DNA of 64,000 bases. It comes from Pyrobaculum islandicum DSM 4184. Lineage in GTDB: Archaea > Thermoproteota > Thermoprotei > Thermoproteales > Thermoproteaceae. The notes under the pieces were generated by a model. The model searched no databases. It saw only the letters and a list, made by a program, of their open reading frames with translations, and was not told the origin of the DNA. The DNA is taken from contig NC_008701.1 in the NCBI RefSeq assembly GCF_000015205.1, positions 1,057,436 through 1,121,435 of the forward strand. Reading direction: 5' to 3'. Shown here one piece after another: positions 8,305-16,169 of the stretch (position 1 is its first letter; the number at the start of each line of letters is the position of its first letter). The position numbers and the translations under genes are program-made.

Positions 8305-10202
8305 AAGTCTGTCTCTATTTTAATAGTCTTTTGACCTTCTACAAATTTTCTGTATGCGTAGATGACATCATCTGTTGTTATAGGTCTCCCGTTGAACTTC
8401 ACAGCCACAGCTGTCGGCTCTATTCCGGCAAACATCTGGGTAATCATGGCGAGTTGGCCTAGGTAATTATTTTCTATGAAGAGCGTCTCCCTACCCTGTA
8501 GATATTTCTTAACGAGTTCTACTGGATATGGGTAAAGCATTTTAACATAGAGAAAGCCGACGTCTTTTAATTCCTCAAGCGCTGTGAGAACCGCGGGTTT
8601 TACAGACCCCCACCCCACTATCACCCTCTTGGCGTCTTGAGGCCCAAAATACAACACCTTCTCCTCTGGTGAAATCTCGCTTTCAATAAGCTTTAGCTTT
8701 GCCATTCTTCTTTCAAACATCTTGGTTACAACCACGGGATCTTCTTCTGGATCGCCCTCCGGATCGTGTTCTAAGCTGTTTAAGTGGAAAATTGCGTTTG
8801 AGATGCCTGGTAGTAACTTAGGCGGTAGTATTTCTTCAAGTGGATATGCTTCTGCGTCTTTTGTCTGTGGGAAGACGACTGGTTTTTCAGTTTGTATCTT
8901 TACTTTTGCAGGATCTGGAAGCGGCATTACTGCGAATGTGTTAGACAGATTTTTGTCGACGAGGTGTATCACTGGAACGCGGTAGCGTTCTGCCCAATTT
9001 GCAACTCTAATATTGTCAAGAAACACCTCCTCTAAGTCTCCACTGGCATATACGATTTTTGGATACTCGCCATGGCCTATGAAGAGGGAGAATAGAAGGT
9101 CTTGTTGAGCTTGTCTAGTGGCTTGGCCTGTACTTGGCCCTGCGCGCATCCATACAGTGACCACCACCCCAACCTCCATCATTCCAGCCATTGAGAGCGC
9201 CTCCGCCATTAGACTAAAGCCAGGGCCGGACGTGACTGTAGCAGCTCTTGCCCCTGCAATCGCGCCGCCGGTAGCTATAGCTATAGCTGATAGTTCATCT
9301 TCAGCTTGAAACGCCATTGCGCCGATTTTCTCAAACTTTGCCAACTCACCTGCGTTTCTATCCACTGGAAATGGTATAAGTCTTTCAAATGTCATTGCGT
9401 CGTCTGTGGCAGGCGTTATCGGGTAATATGCAACAAATCTTATCCCACCAACTACCTTACCGTAGCCAGACGCCTCATTGCCGTTCCAAAATATCCGCTT
9501 AACGCCAGGGTTGCGGGGCTTAAGTGTAGTTATCCGCTTATCAACGAGTTTTATGGCCTCGGCAGCGATTTTTTTATTTTGCTCTATCACCTCTGCCTTT
9601 CTGCCAAGGGCAAAACCGACGCCTCTAGCTACATACTCCTCGTCAAGACCTAGAAGAGCCGCGCCGAGAGCTACGACAAAGGTGTTAACAAATCTAGCCA
9701 ACATAACCGGCGATGTAACACCAATTTTTCTTCCTATTTCGCTTATATGTTTATTATAGGGGAGCCCTAATACTTCAACGCCGTTTTGTCTTAGATATTC
9801 TACAAAACCCTTTACCGTCGGTTCAAACCCATGTTCTTTAGCGAATTTTTTGAGTCTCTCCGCAAGGGGTTTTGCGAGCATTTGATAACTATCTGGAGTC
9901 TTGGGGTCTTCTTCTGTATTATATACGAGGAAGCTGCCTTTCTTTAGATGATGGATATGTTCTAATACGGCATGTCCGTCGAATGTCAACGCCAACTCTA
10001 CGCTGTTTCCAGGCGCTGGGGCGGGCCAGTTTTCGGAGATTGTACCAACTACATAGCTATGGCGACCTCCCGCTATATTACTCCAAAACTCTCGTCGCGC
10101 GTATACATAATATCCCGCAGCGCCTACGCCATATATGAACATAAAAGAAGCAGTCTCTACTCCTCTGCCTTGTGGACCCCCTATTAAGAAACTTATTTTC
10201 AT
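8301..10202 (-). CDS. 2-oxoacid:ferredoxin oxidoreductase, fused gamma-alpha subunit
   Basis: 633 residues from the preferred ATG at 10202. The first 180 are the gamma domain (FLIGGPQGRGVETAS), fused to the alpha domain with the YPITP motif in YYPITPATDDAMTFE and ARAATVTSGPGFSLM. The fused gamma-alpha plus beta layout is the archaeal two-subunit type. A longer ORF begins at 10253, but those residues lie over an AT-rich promoter with a TATA-like TATAAATATG, so the internal start is better. A separate four-subunit enzyme is encoded at 56960-59908, so the organism has at least two such systems. Confidence 0.92.
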   Translation of the reverse strand: MKISFLIGGPQGRGVETASFMFIYGVGAAGYYVYARREFWSNIAGGRHSYVVGTISENWPAPAPGNSVELALTFDGHAVLEHIHHLKKGSFLVYNTEEDPKTPDSYQMLAKPLAERLKKFAKEHGFEPTVKGFVEYLRQNGVEVLGLPYNKHISEIGRKIGVTSPVMLARFVNTFVVALGAALLGLDEEYVARGVGFALGRKAEVIEQNKKIAAEAIKLVDKRITTLKPRNPGVKRIFWNGNEASGYGKVVGGIRFVAYYPITPATDDAMTFERLIPFPVDRNAGELAKFEKIGAMAFQAEDELSAIAIATGGAIAGARAATVTSGPGFSLMAEALSMAGMMEVGVVVTVWMRAGPSTGQATRQAQQDLLFSLFIGHGEYPKIVYASGDLEEVFLDNIRVANWAERYRVPVIHLVDKNLSNTFAVMPLPDPAKVKIQTEKPVVFPQTKDAEAYPLEEILPPKLLPGISNAIFHLNSLEHDPEGDPEEDPVVVTKMFERRMAKLKLIESEISPEEKVLYFGPQDAKRVIVGWGSVKPAVLTALEELKDVGFLYVKMLYPYPVELVKKYLQGRETLFIENNYLGQLAMITQMFAGIEPTAVAVKFNGRPITTDDVIYAYRKFVEGQKTIKIETDL

Positions 10203-10351
10203 TAGAACAAGAATAATATACATATTTATATTTTTTATCAAGATTGTTGCCACGCCATCACTCTATAAAACGTGTATGCTGTATGTTGTCATAAAAATTT
10301 ATATCTTATAGTTTCTACGTTTGACGTAGTTAATTTTTTCAAAAGTCTAAT

Positions 10352-11251
10352 TTAGTCTTCTCTTTTGTTCCGCTCGATTATTTCTCTAGCGATATGCGCC
10401 ACAATGCCCCTTATCTTCCTAAACCGCTTAGACGCGAGATAACGTGCTCTGTCTTCGAGACGTCTCCTTCTGACGGGATCCGCCTCCCTAGCGGCTTTTC
10501 CGTCAAGACGGCTTATCTCCTCGTGGAGTCTCCTCAGTTCTCTTACCGCGCTCTCGTCGGGAAGTCTCAACGTCTGTCTCAGTTTTCCGTCCACGAGGAG
10601 ACCCGCCGTGACGCCGTTGTCGAGACGGTTCACGTCAACGACAACAACGGCCCTGGGCTCCACTGGCGTTACCTCCCTAGCGAAGATGAGAACAACATAT
10701 AGCTTTCCGTAGGTCGGTTCCTTCTTGCCCTTCCGCTTTTCTATGTTCAAGAACGCCAACTTCAACTTAGCATCCTCTTTTAACCGTTTTCTGATCCAAG
10801 AGATGTCGCCCTTTTTCAACTTAATGACAAAAGGCGGTATGCCGAGCTTACGCACTCTGACTACGCCGCTCTTTAGGTCGACGAAAACCGCCCTGCCCAC
10901 GTCTCTCTCGTTCTCAACTCTAAGTTGGGCGTTGAGCGGAACCGCCCTGTAGAACGCAATATCACGCCAAAACACCCTGGCTTGCTTTACGAAGTACCTC
11001 CCCAACCCGTACTTGGGAAACACCTCCTCGATAATCCGGTGCGCCAGCTCCCGCCTGTCTGGCGTGAGGAGACGGTCAAGCTCCTCCGGCGCGAGTCTGG
11101 GCTCTCCCTTTCCCGTCAACTCCTTCAACAGCCTTCTGACGTACTCCTCCGCCGCTAGGCGCATCCTCGTCACTAGGTCAAGGACGTCGGGGCGTTCCTC
11201 CACTAGTTTCCAGGGGATTTTGATCTTTAGTACTCTGTATGCTTGGTTCAT
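10352..11251 (-). pseudogene. TnpB-like protein, truncated before RuvC-II and zinc ribbon
   Basis: About 300 residues starting MNQAYRVLKIKIPWKLVEER, nearly identical in pattern to the complete copies at 12295 and 54320. It has the N-terminal helical region, the beta-barrel segment and RuvC-I (VVVVDVNRLDNGV). It stops after REIIERNKRED, before the RuvC-II strand, zinc ribbon and RuvC-III, so it cannot be an active nuclease. The ATG follows a left-end sequence ACTAGTTTTTCTTC shared with the 12295 copy. A longer frame starts at 11266 but breaks the family start. Confidence 0.85.
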
Positions 11252-11303
11252 GTGCATGCTTGGCATGGGGAAGAAAAACTAGTGTAAGGGAGTAGGGAAA
11301 AAA

Positions 11304-11384
11304 CTATTGTTTTACCCTCTGGAGGAGTTCCCAATAACGCTTTTCGGCCCACGCCGTGGGCACGTCGTCTCTGTCCGCCGCAAA
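11304..11384 (-). pseudogene. C-terminal remnant of another tnpB-like gene
   Basis: On the minus strand this short frame reads DRDDVPTAWAEKRYWELLQ then RVKQ and a stop. It matches the RuvC-III end (HRDNVPVIWAE.RYWELLQKTK) of the complete TnpB-like copies. Only about 27 codons remain. It lies just upstream of the truncated copy at 10352-11251, so at least two insertions have decayed here. Confidence 0.8.
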
Positions 11385-11404
11385 GTTGCAAGAGAGACTG
11401 GTGT

Positions 11405-11644
11405 GTGGAGGAGAACTGCGACGAGTGGGACGACGGCAGTTGCCGGCGCGCTTGCGGAGAACACGTGAGACGCGTCATGGAGCCCATACTCCAAGACCTA
11501 AAGCGGAGGAAGACGGCAGAGGCCATAGAGTTGGCGAAAAAGGCGGGGCTCCTCCCACAAGACTTCGACATAGAACAGTACAGGAAGATAGCCGCGAAAT
11601 ACGCCAAGCCGGCCGAGACCGGCGCCCCCGAAGCGCCACAGTAG
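11405..11644 (+). CDS. small unknown protein of accessory island
   Basis: 79 residues from a GTG. The N-terminus is acidic with three cysteines (ENCDEWDDGSCRRACGEH). The rest is a helical stretch (EPILQDLKRRKTAEAIELAK) and a proline-rich tail. I do not recognise it. It sits between tnpB remnants and two further small ORFs on the same strand, a layout typical of a decayed plasmid or virus insertion. There is no clear TATA box or ribosome binding site, and it may not be expressed. Confidence 0.4.
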   Translation: MEENCDEWDDGSCRRACGEHVRRVMEPILQDLKRRKTAEAIELAKKAGLLPQDFDIEQYRKIAAKYAKPAETGAPEAPQ

Positions 11645-11698
11645 GCCACGCTGCCGACGCCAAAGTTCTCCCTTTTCTCCCGGCCCCCAGATGTGCAT

Positions 11699-11965
11699 AT
11701 GAGCCAAACCCAACTCCCTATAGAAAAAAAGCTAATTGAAAACGCTATCCGCGAATTGGGAGGAGCTCTGGTCAGCATGGGGTCATGCGGCGACGTGGCA
11801 TACATAGAAACAACTGAAGACAGTGGGTGTTTTGCCCTAACGCCAGATCCATTCGCCTCGGAATACCCGATACCCGTCTCGTGCCAAGAGTATTGTCCAT
11901 CTAAGAAAGAAGAGTATGAAGACGAAGAGGAGGAGTTGTGGGAAGAGTTCGAGGAGGAGTGGTAG
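11699..11965 (+). CDS. small acidic-tailed unknown protein of accessory island
   Basis: 88 residues from ATG 11699 (an in-frame GTG lies at 11693). The first half is mixed helix and strand (IENAIRELGGALVSMGSCGD) with cysteines at CGD, SGCF, SCQ and EYC. The last 20 residues are almost entirely Glu, Asp and aromatic (EEYEDEEEELWEEFEEEW), suggesting nucleic-acid mimicry or a disordered tail. The family is not recognised. The T-rich CCTTTTCTCC upstream resembles one before the next ORF. Confidence 0.4.
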   Translation: MSQTQLPIEKKLIENAIRELGGALVSMGSCGDVAYIETTEDSGCFALTPDPFASEYPIPVSCQEYCPSKKEEYEDEEEELWEEFEEEW

Positions 11966-12025
11966 GATCAACCCCCTTTTTCTCCGTCTCTCTGCTTGCT
12001 TTTCTCCCGCCTGTGTAGTCATGGC

Positions 12026-12193
12026 ATGCGGATTCTAGACGTGTTTCTGGCGGCGATGGCCGTCGCCACAGTCGCGGTGTGGGGCGTCGCCTACGCCATC
12101 ACACGCCCTGAGAGAGTCCTCTGGGCGTTTGTGGCGGTGTCGGCGCTCTCCGCCGCGACCCTCGGCACACTCTGGGCCCTCCGCCGGAGTTGA
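12026..12193 (+). CDS. small two-helix membrane protein of accessory island
   Basis: 55 residues from ATG 12026: MRILDVFLAAMAVATVAVWG, a short loop with RPER, a second hydrophobic helix (FVAVSALSAATLGTLWAL) and a basic RRS end. This is a typical tiny helical hairpin of archaeal plasmids and viruses, but not an identifiable one. It is followed at once by an inverted repeat (12199-12233) that is also found at 55894-55926. Confidence 0.4.
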   Translation: MRILDVFLAAMAVATVAVWGVAYAITRPERVLWAFVAVSALSAATLGTLWALRRS

Positions 12194-12198
12194 AACGT

Positions 12199-12233
12199 TC
12201 ACCTGCCTCACGGCGTCGCTGTCAGGCAGGTGA
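12199..12233. repeat. 10-bp inverted repeat, shared with second tnpB locus
   Basis: TCACCTGCCT and AGGCAGGTGA form a perfect 10-bp stem around a 15-base loop. It lies between the small membrane-protein ORF and the complete tnpB. A near-identical stem occurs at 55894-55926 in the other tnpB locus. It could be a transcription terminator or a replication or recombination site of the parent element. Confidence 0.6.
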
Positions 12234-12294
12234 GTCGAAAGAGTAGAAAGAGAGTCTCTTCAACTAGTTTTTCTTCTCCGCGCCGGGCACATAT

Positions 12295-13545
12295 ATGAAC
12301 CAAGTCTATAGGGTGCTAAAGATCAAAATCCCTTGGAAGCTCGTCGAGGAGCGGCCGGACGTCCTAGACCTCGCCGTAAGGATGCGCCTTGCGGTTGAGG
12401 AGTACGCCAAAACATTGCTCAAAGAAATCACGGGACAAGAGGAGCCGAGACTCACGGCGGAGGAGTTGGACAGACTCCTCACGCCAGACAGGCGTGAGTT
12501 GGCGCGCCGGATTATCGAGGAGGTGTTTCCCAAGTACGGACTTAAGAGATATATCGCAGAGTGGGCTAAGTTCTTCTGGCGCGACGTAGTGTTCCACCGG
12601 GCGGTTCCGCTCAACGCCCAACTTAGAGTTGGGAACGAAAGAGACATGAGTATGGCGGTCTTTGTCGACCTAAAGAGCTGTATTGTTAGAGTAAGAAAAC
12701 TCGGCATACCGCCTTTCGCCATCGAGTTGAAGAAGGGCAACGTCGCTTGGATAAGGGAGAGACTAGAAGAGGGCGCCAAATTGAAGTTGGCGTTCCTCGG
12801 CGTAGAGAGGCGGAAGGGCAAGGAACTGACCTACGGCAAGCTATACATCGCCCTAGTATTCGCCCGCGAGGTGGCGTCTGTGGAGTCAAAGGCCATTGTT
12901 GCCGTTGATGTGAACAGATTGGATCATGGAGTCATGATGGGTCTCCTCGTGGACGGAAAACTGAGACAGACACTAAAACTCCCCGACAGACGAACAATTA
13001 AGGAGTTGAGGAAACTCCACGAGGAGATAAGTAGCCTTGAAAGACGGGTTGCAAGAGAGACGGATTCCGCCAGAAGGATGCTCCTTGAGGAGAGAGTTAA
13101 CCGACTCAAATCAAAACGTTACGGAAAGATACGTAGCGTTGTGATACAGATCGTAAAAGAAATCATCGAACTCGCCAGACAGAACAACGCCGTCATCGTA
13201 GTGGATACGATGGACGACGAGACGTACCAAGGGTTGAAGGAGGGCAACTGGAGCGGGGAGAAGAAGCACTACTTGGACGGCCTAGGACAGTTGAGGAGGA
13301 GGTTGAAGGAGCTCGCCGAGTGGTATGGGCTGCCATATCTCGAGGAGCGGTTGTATTCAACCATCTGTCCCCGTTGTGGGGCCAAGATGGCGGAGGAGAA
13401 AAACCGCATAATGCGTTGCACCGTTTGCGGTTACTCCGACCACAGAGATAGAGTTCCGTTGCTATGGGCAAAAAAGCGATATTGGGAAATCCTTCGGAAA
13501 AAACAACCAGTTTTTCCTCAATTTCGGCGACCATCTTACTTTTAA
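12295..13545 (+). CDS. tnpB: complete TnpB-like RuvC-fold protein
   Basis: 416 residues. The N-terminal 200 are the helical/beta region of TnpB. RuvC-I is IVAVDVNRLDHGV. At the RuvC-II strand the motif reads VIVVDTMDDETY, with Asp where TnpB and Cas12 normally have Glu. The zinc ribbon is CPRCGAK...CTVCGY, and RuvC-III is DHRDRVPLLWA. TnpB proteins are RNA-guided DNA nucleases of IS200/IS605 and IS607 elements. Here no TnpA is adjacent. The start ATGAACCAAG follows the left-end sequence ACTAGTTTTTCTTC. The 3' end runs into a conserved leader and the type II GC-rich element, the position where TnpB guide RNAs usually lie. Confidence 0.88.
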   Translation: MNQVYRVLKIKIPWKLVEERPDVLDLAVRMRLAVEEYAKTLLKEITGQEEPRLTAEELDRLLTPDRRELARRIIEEVFPKYGLKRYIAEWAKFFWRDVVFHRAVPLNAQLRVGNERDMSMAVFVDLKSCIVRVRKLGIPPFAIELKKGNVAWIRERLEEGAKLKLAFLGVERRKGKELTYGKLYIALVFAREVASVESKAIVAVDVNRLDHGVMMGLLVDGKLRQTLKLPDRRTIKELRKLHEEISSLERRVARETDSARRMLLEERVNRLKSKRYGKIRSVVIQIVKEIIELARQNNAVIVVDTMDDETYQGLKEGNWSGEKKHYLDGLGQLRRRLKELAEWYGLPYLEERLYSTICPRCGAKMAEEKNRIMRCTVCGYSDHRDRVPLLWAKKRYWEILRKKQPVFPQFRRPSYF

Positions 13546-13715
13546 CCTCGTAAATCTTCTTCACTTATGAACCACATCCCCGGCTCTAGGGACGCGACCG
13601 AAACGCCGAGCCCGTGCGCACGGGCACGGTCGCGTCCCTCTCGCCCTGGGGTTGCCTCGCGCGACTCCGGGGCGGGCTCGGAGCCCCCAGAGAGGGCCGG
13701 GCGCCGCTAAGGGGG
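13530..13715 (+). repeat. GC-rich structured repeat, type II, 3' of tnpB
   Basis: It begins in the tnpB 3' region with CTTTTAACCTCGTAAATC, whose TTTTAA resembles a TATA box about 25 bp before TATGAACC. The GC-rich core contains GACGCGACCG...CGGTCGCGTCCC, able to form a long hairpin closed by CCGTGCGCACGG. It ends GGGCTCGGAGCCCCC then AGAGGGCCGGGCGCCGC and AGGGGGC. It occupies the gap between tnpB and the convergent marC gene. I interpret it as a candidate TnpB-associated structured RNA or an element end. Confidence 0.65.
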
Positions 13716-13728
13716 CATTTCAGAGAGA

Positions 13729-14325
13729 TTATCTGCTACATAGGCTTTGTGTATAGTTCCTAATGCCCGTCAGTATCATTTCTGTTGCGACTGAGGCTAT
13801 TATAAGCGACATGAATCTACCGACTAGTCTCAGAGGGGTGGCGCCGATGTATTTTACAGCTCTGATGCCTACTATCAACGTTATTGCGACAGCTGTTGAG
13901 GCAGTAAGCGCAATGAATAGAGTTATTAAGGGGCCGTAGATAGATGACATAACTATCAGCGCTGTTATAGTGCCTGGGCCTACAATAAGCGGTGTTGCTA
14001 GCGGTACAACGGCATGTTCCTCTGTTATCTCAATTCTGCCTACATAAGAGCCAGAGAGTAGGGTAGTAACTGAGATAGTCATTAATACAATGCCGCCTGC
14101 TATTCTAAAACTATTGATGCTGACGCCAAATGCGGACAATATAAATCCCCCGCTTACTGCAAAAATTGCGGCGAGTATGTATACAACGGCTATTACAACT
14201 GTGGTGATTTTTCTTACATATGCAGGCCTTTCAACAGCCAGAGGCCCCACTACTGCGAGCTTACCGATTGGGTTCATAATGGCGTAAAGCTGTCCTACAA
14301 GCCCTAAAAACTCCAAAGGAGTCAC
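13729..14325 (-). CDS. MarC-family integral membrane protein
   Basis: 198 residues with six predicted membrane helices and the MarC family pattern: an N-terminal LYAIMNPIGKLAVVGPLA, a central IVLMTISVTTLLSGS, and PLATPLIVGPGTITALIVM. Members are inner-membrane proteins of uncertain function, once linked to antibiotic resistance. The gene stands alone between a GC-rich element and fbp. The start ATG follows TTTTAAAACTGACC, about 25 bp upstream on the minus strand. Confidence 0.85.
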   Translation of the reverse strand: MTPLEFLGLVGQLYAIMNPIGKLAVVGPLAVERPAYVRKITTVVIAVVYILAAIFAVSGGFILSAFGVSINSFRIAGGIVLMTISVTTLLSGSYVGRIEITEEHAVVPLATPLIVGPGTITALIVMSSIYGPLITLFIALTASTAVAITLIVGIRAVKYIGATPLRLVGRFMSLIIASVATEMILTGIRNYTQSLCSR

Positions 14326-14406
14326 GTTGTTAAGCTAAAATGGTCAGTTTTAAAAACCTCTTCACAAATCCGGCCTCACGCGCTACATCATCCGAAGTGG
14401 GAAAAT

Positions 14407-15606
14407 TTAGTCGTGTTGTGTCTCTTCTGCTTTCACACCTTTTACAACGGCTTCTATGTATTTTTTCCTCTCTTTTTCGAACTGATCAGCTGGATAAGAT
14501 TTGACTTTTGCCAATATCTTTGGTAGCGCTGTATATTCCATTTCTTCGGGCGGTAGCCTATGTGGTTGGAATGGCCCCATGCGGCGGATGTAATCTGCTA
14601 TCTGCGCCGCGGTCTGTCTCACATAGTCAAAGGCAGGGTCGTCAAAGAGGTCGACGCCGCCTTCTAAATACCCGTCGTGTAACTGAAAGCCCAAAGCGCC
14701 GACTTTTGGAGGGCCGTCAAATCTAGTCATTTTCGGGCCCAGCGCGATCCTTCTCTCTGGGTCTATTGAGACAAAGCGCGCTGGCATGAGAGGACCTGCG
14801 TGACTTCCGCGCATCCACCCGTGGACTAGGTGGGGATGTGCGAAGGCTTCTAGTATTTCGCCGATGGCGGGGAGGCCTGATTGAGCTCTTACGATCATGA
14901 CTGGGTCGTCTTTGCCGACGTATCTGCCGGCTATGAGGGATAGTCTCTCTACGCTGTTTGCAGCGGCGGGAATTCCATCTGATCGTCTAAACACTTTTCT
15001 GATTATATACCTACCAGTGGTGCCTATTAAGCCGAGTAGAGAATAAGAGTCTTCTGGAGTCTTCAGTAGATATACCTTGTGCTCTATTACGTCTAAGACC
15101 TCAAAGATAAAGCCTTCGTGCATCGAGGGGTCTATGACAAGACCTGCGGTGGTGAAGGGGTCTGCAAACATTTTGTAAAGCGGGAGGTTGAAGGCGCCAG
15201 GTTCTGTCTTGTCTGCGGCAAATACAACTATAGGCTCGCTGGGCCTCTCTTCAATTTCCATTTCTGCGACCTGGGGCCCTAACCCCCTTATGTTACCAGA
15301 GAAGGCCTCCTTTAGTAGATCTTGACCAGCGCCATATAGTTTATATCTCTTGGCTACCTGCTCAGTTACCTCCTTAAAGGTCTCCCATGCCAGTCCATGT
15401 ATTTCCGGGTTATCTTCGCCCTTTGTGTGTGTCATTAGTAAAGAGATGTCGTCGCCGACGTTGTAGACAAAATAGTCAATTATCACTCCTTTTCTCTGCG
15501 CCTCTTTTAGTTTTGCTGCGGCATATTCAAGCATCTTGGGATGTACATAGGCGTGGCCTGGAAAACCTCCGACGTCAGCTTTTATTATAGAAACTGTTAC
15601 CTTCAT
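14407..15606 (-). CDS. fbp: fructose-1,6-bisphosphate aldolase/phosphatase
   Basis: 399 residues of the archaeal type V FBP aldolase/phosphatase. This bifunctional enzyme condenses triose phosphates to FBP and hydrolyses it to fructose 6-phosphate in gluconeogenesis. It begins with the signature VSIIKADVGGFPGHAYVHP, whose Asp and His bind Mg. It continues with DYFVYNVGDDISLLMTHTKG and FAADKTEPGAFNLPLYKMFADP. The divergent GNAT gene starts 35 bp away. The TATA-like TTTAAATAAAA (minus strand, 15622-15632) is well placed for this gene. It makes a functional pair with the glycolytic GAPOR at 52242. Confidence 0.95.
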   Translation of the reverse strand: MKVTVSIIKADVGGFPGHAYVHPKMLEYAAAKLKEAQRKGVIIDYFVYNVGDDISLLMTHTKGEDNPEIHGLAWETFKEVTEQVAKRYKLYGAGQDLLKEAFSGNIRGLGPQVAEMEIEERPSEPIVVFAADKTEPGAFNLPLYKMFADPFTTAGLVIDPSMHEGFIFEVLDVIEHKVYLLKTPEDSYSLLGLIGTTGRYIIRKVFRRSDGIPAAANSVERLSLIAGRYVGKDDPVMIVRAQSGLPAIGEILEAFAHPHLVHGWMRGSHAGPLMPARFVSIDPERRIALGPKMTRFDGPPKVGALGFQLHDGYLEGGVDLFDDPAFDYVRQTAAQIADYIRRMGPFQPHRLPPEEMEYTALPKILAKVKSYPADQFEKERKKYIEAVVKGVKAEETQHD

Positions 15607-15641
15607 GCAAGCAGAGCGGAGTTTTATTTAAAAATGTTCTC

Positions 15642-16118
15642 ATGCCTGTGGTAAGCTTTGATTATGTAGAATCGACGGGATGGCTTTCTAAAATCCAAGA
15701 TGTTTATAGAAGAGCCTCGCTTAATAGTGTAGTATTTAGATTTTTACACCCTGTTGCCGATGTTACTTATATATATAAATACCTTTGGAGCCGTGGTTGT
15801 ACGACTTTTCTTATATACTATGAAAATAAACCCATAGGCGTAATAGACCTAACTCCTTGTGGCGAAGGCGTAGAGGTAGCTATTTTGATTATCGACGCTT
15901 TCCAAGGGAAGGGTTTGGGAACCGCCGTAGTTTTTGACTTTGCAAATAGAATTAGAAAGATGGGTTTTAAATACGCCCTAGCTTATGTATTGCCAGATAA
16001 TTACAGAGCACTGGCAATTGCTAGAAAGATAGGCGCCGAAGTTAAGTGTAGAGATCTCTGCATGATTAGGTACAAATTTTCAGAGACACAAGAGGGGTCT
16101 ATAGGAAGGTGTGGCTAG
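15642..16118 (+). CDS. GNAT-family N-acetyltransferase
   Basis: 158 residues with the acetyl-CoA binding signature IIDAFQGKGLGTAVVFDFA (Q..G.G). After it comes the beta-5/alpha-4 part, ALAYVLPDNYRALAIARKIG. The substrate cannot be predicted. The gene is divergent from fbp, with only 35 bp between start codons. The AT-rich box in that gap is close to this ATG, so the mRNA may start at or just inside the coding region; GTG 15648 is an alternative. Confidence 0.82.
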   Translation: MPVVSFDYVESTGWLSKIQDVYRRASLNSVVFRFLHPVADVTYIYKYLWSRGCTTFLIYYENKPIGVIDLTPCGEGVEVAILIIDAFQGKGLGTAVVFDFANRIRKMGFKYALAYVLPDNYRALAIARKIGAEVKCRDLCMIRYKFSETQEGSIGRCG

Positions 16119-16169
16119 ATAAAGTTTATATAACCGTCTAATTTGGCTATTGATGTCTAAGGGGCGAAT

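Noticed and set aside
10203-10253. N-terminal extension of the gamma-alpha oxidoreductase subunit
   Set aside because: It lies over an AT-rich promoter and adds residues before the conserved KISFLIGGPQGRG start.
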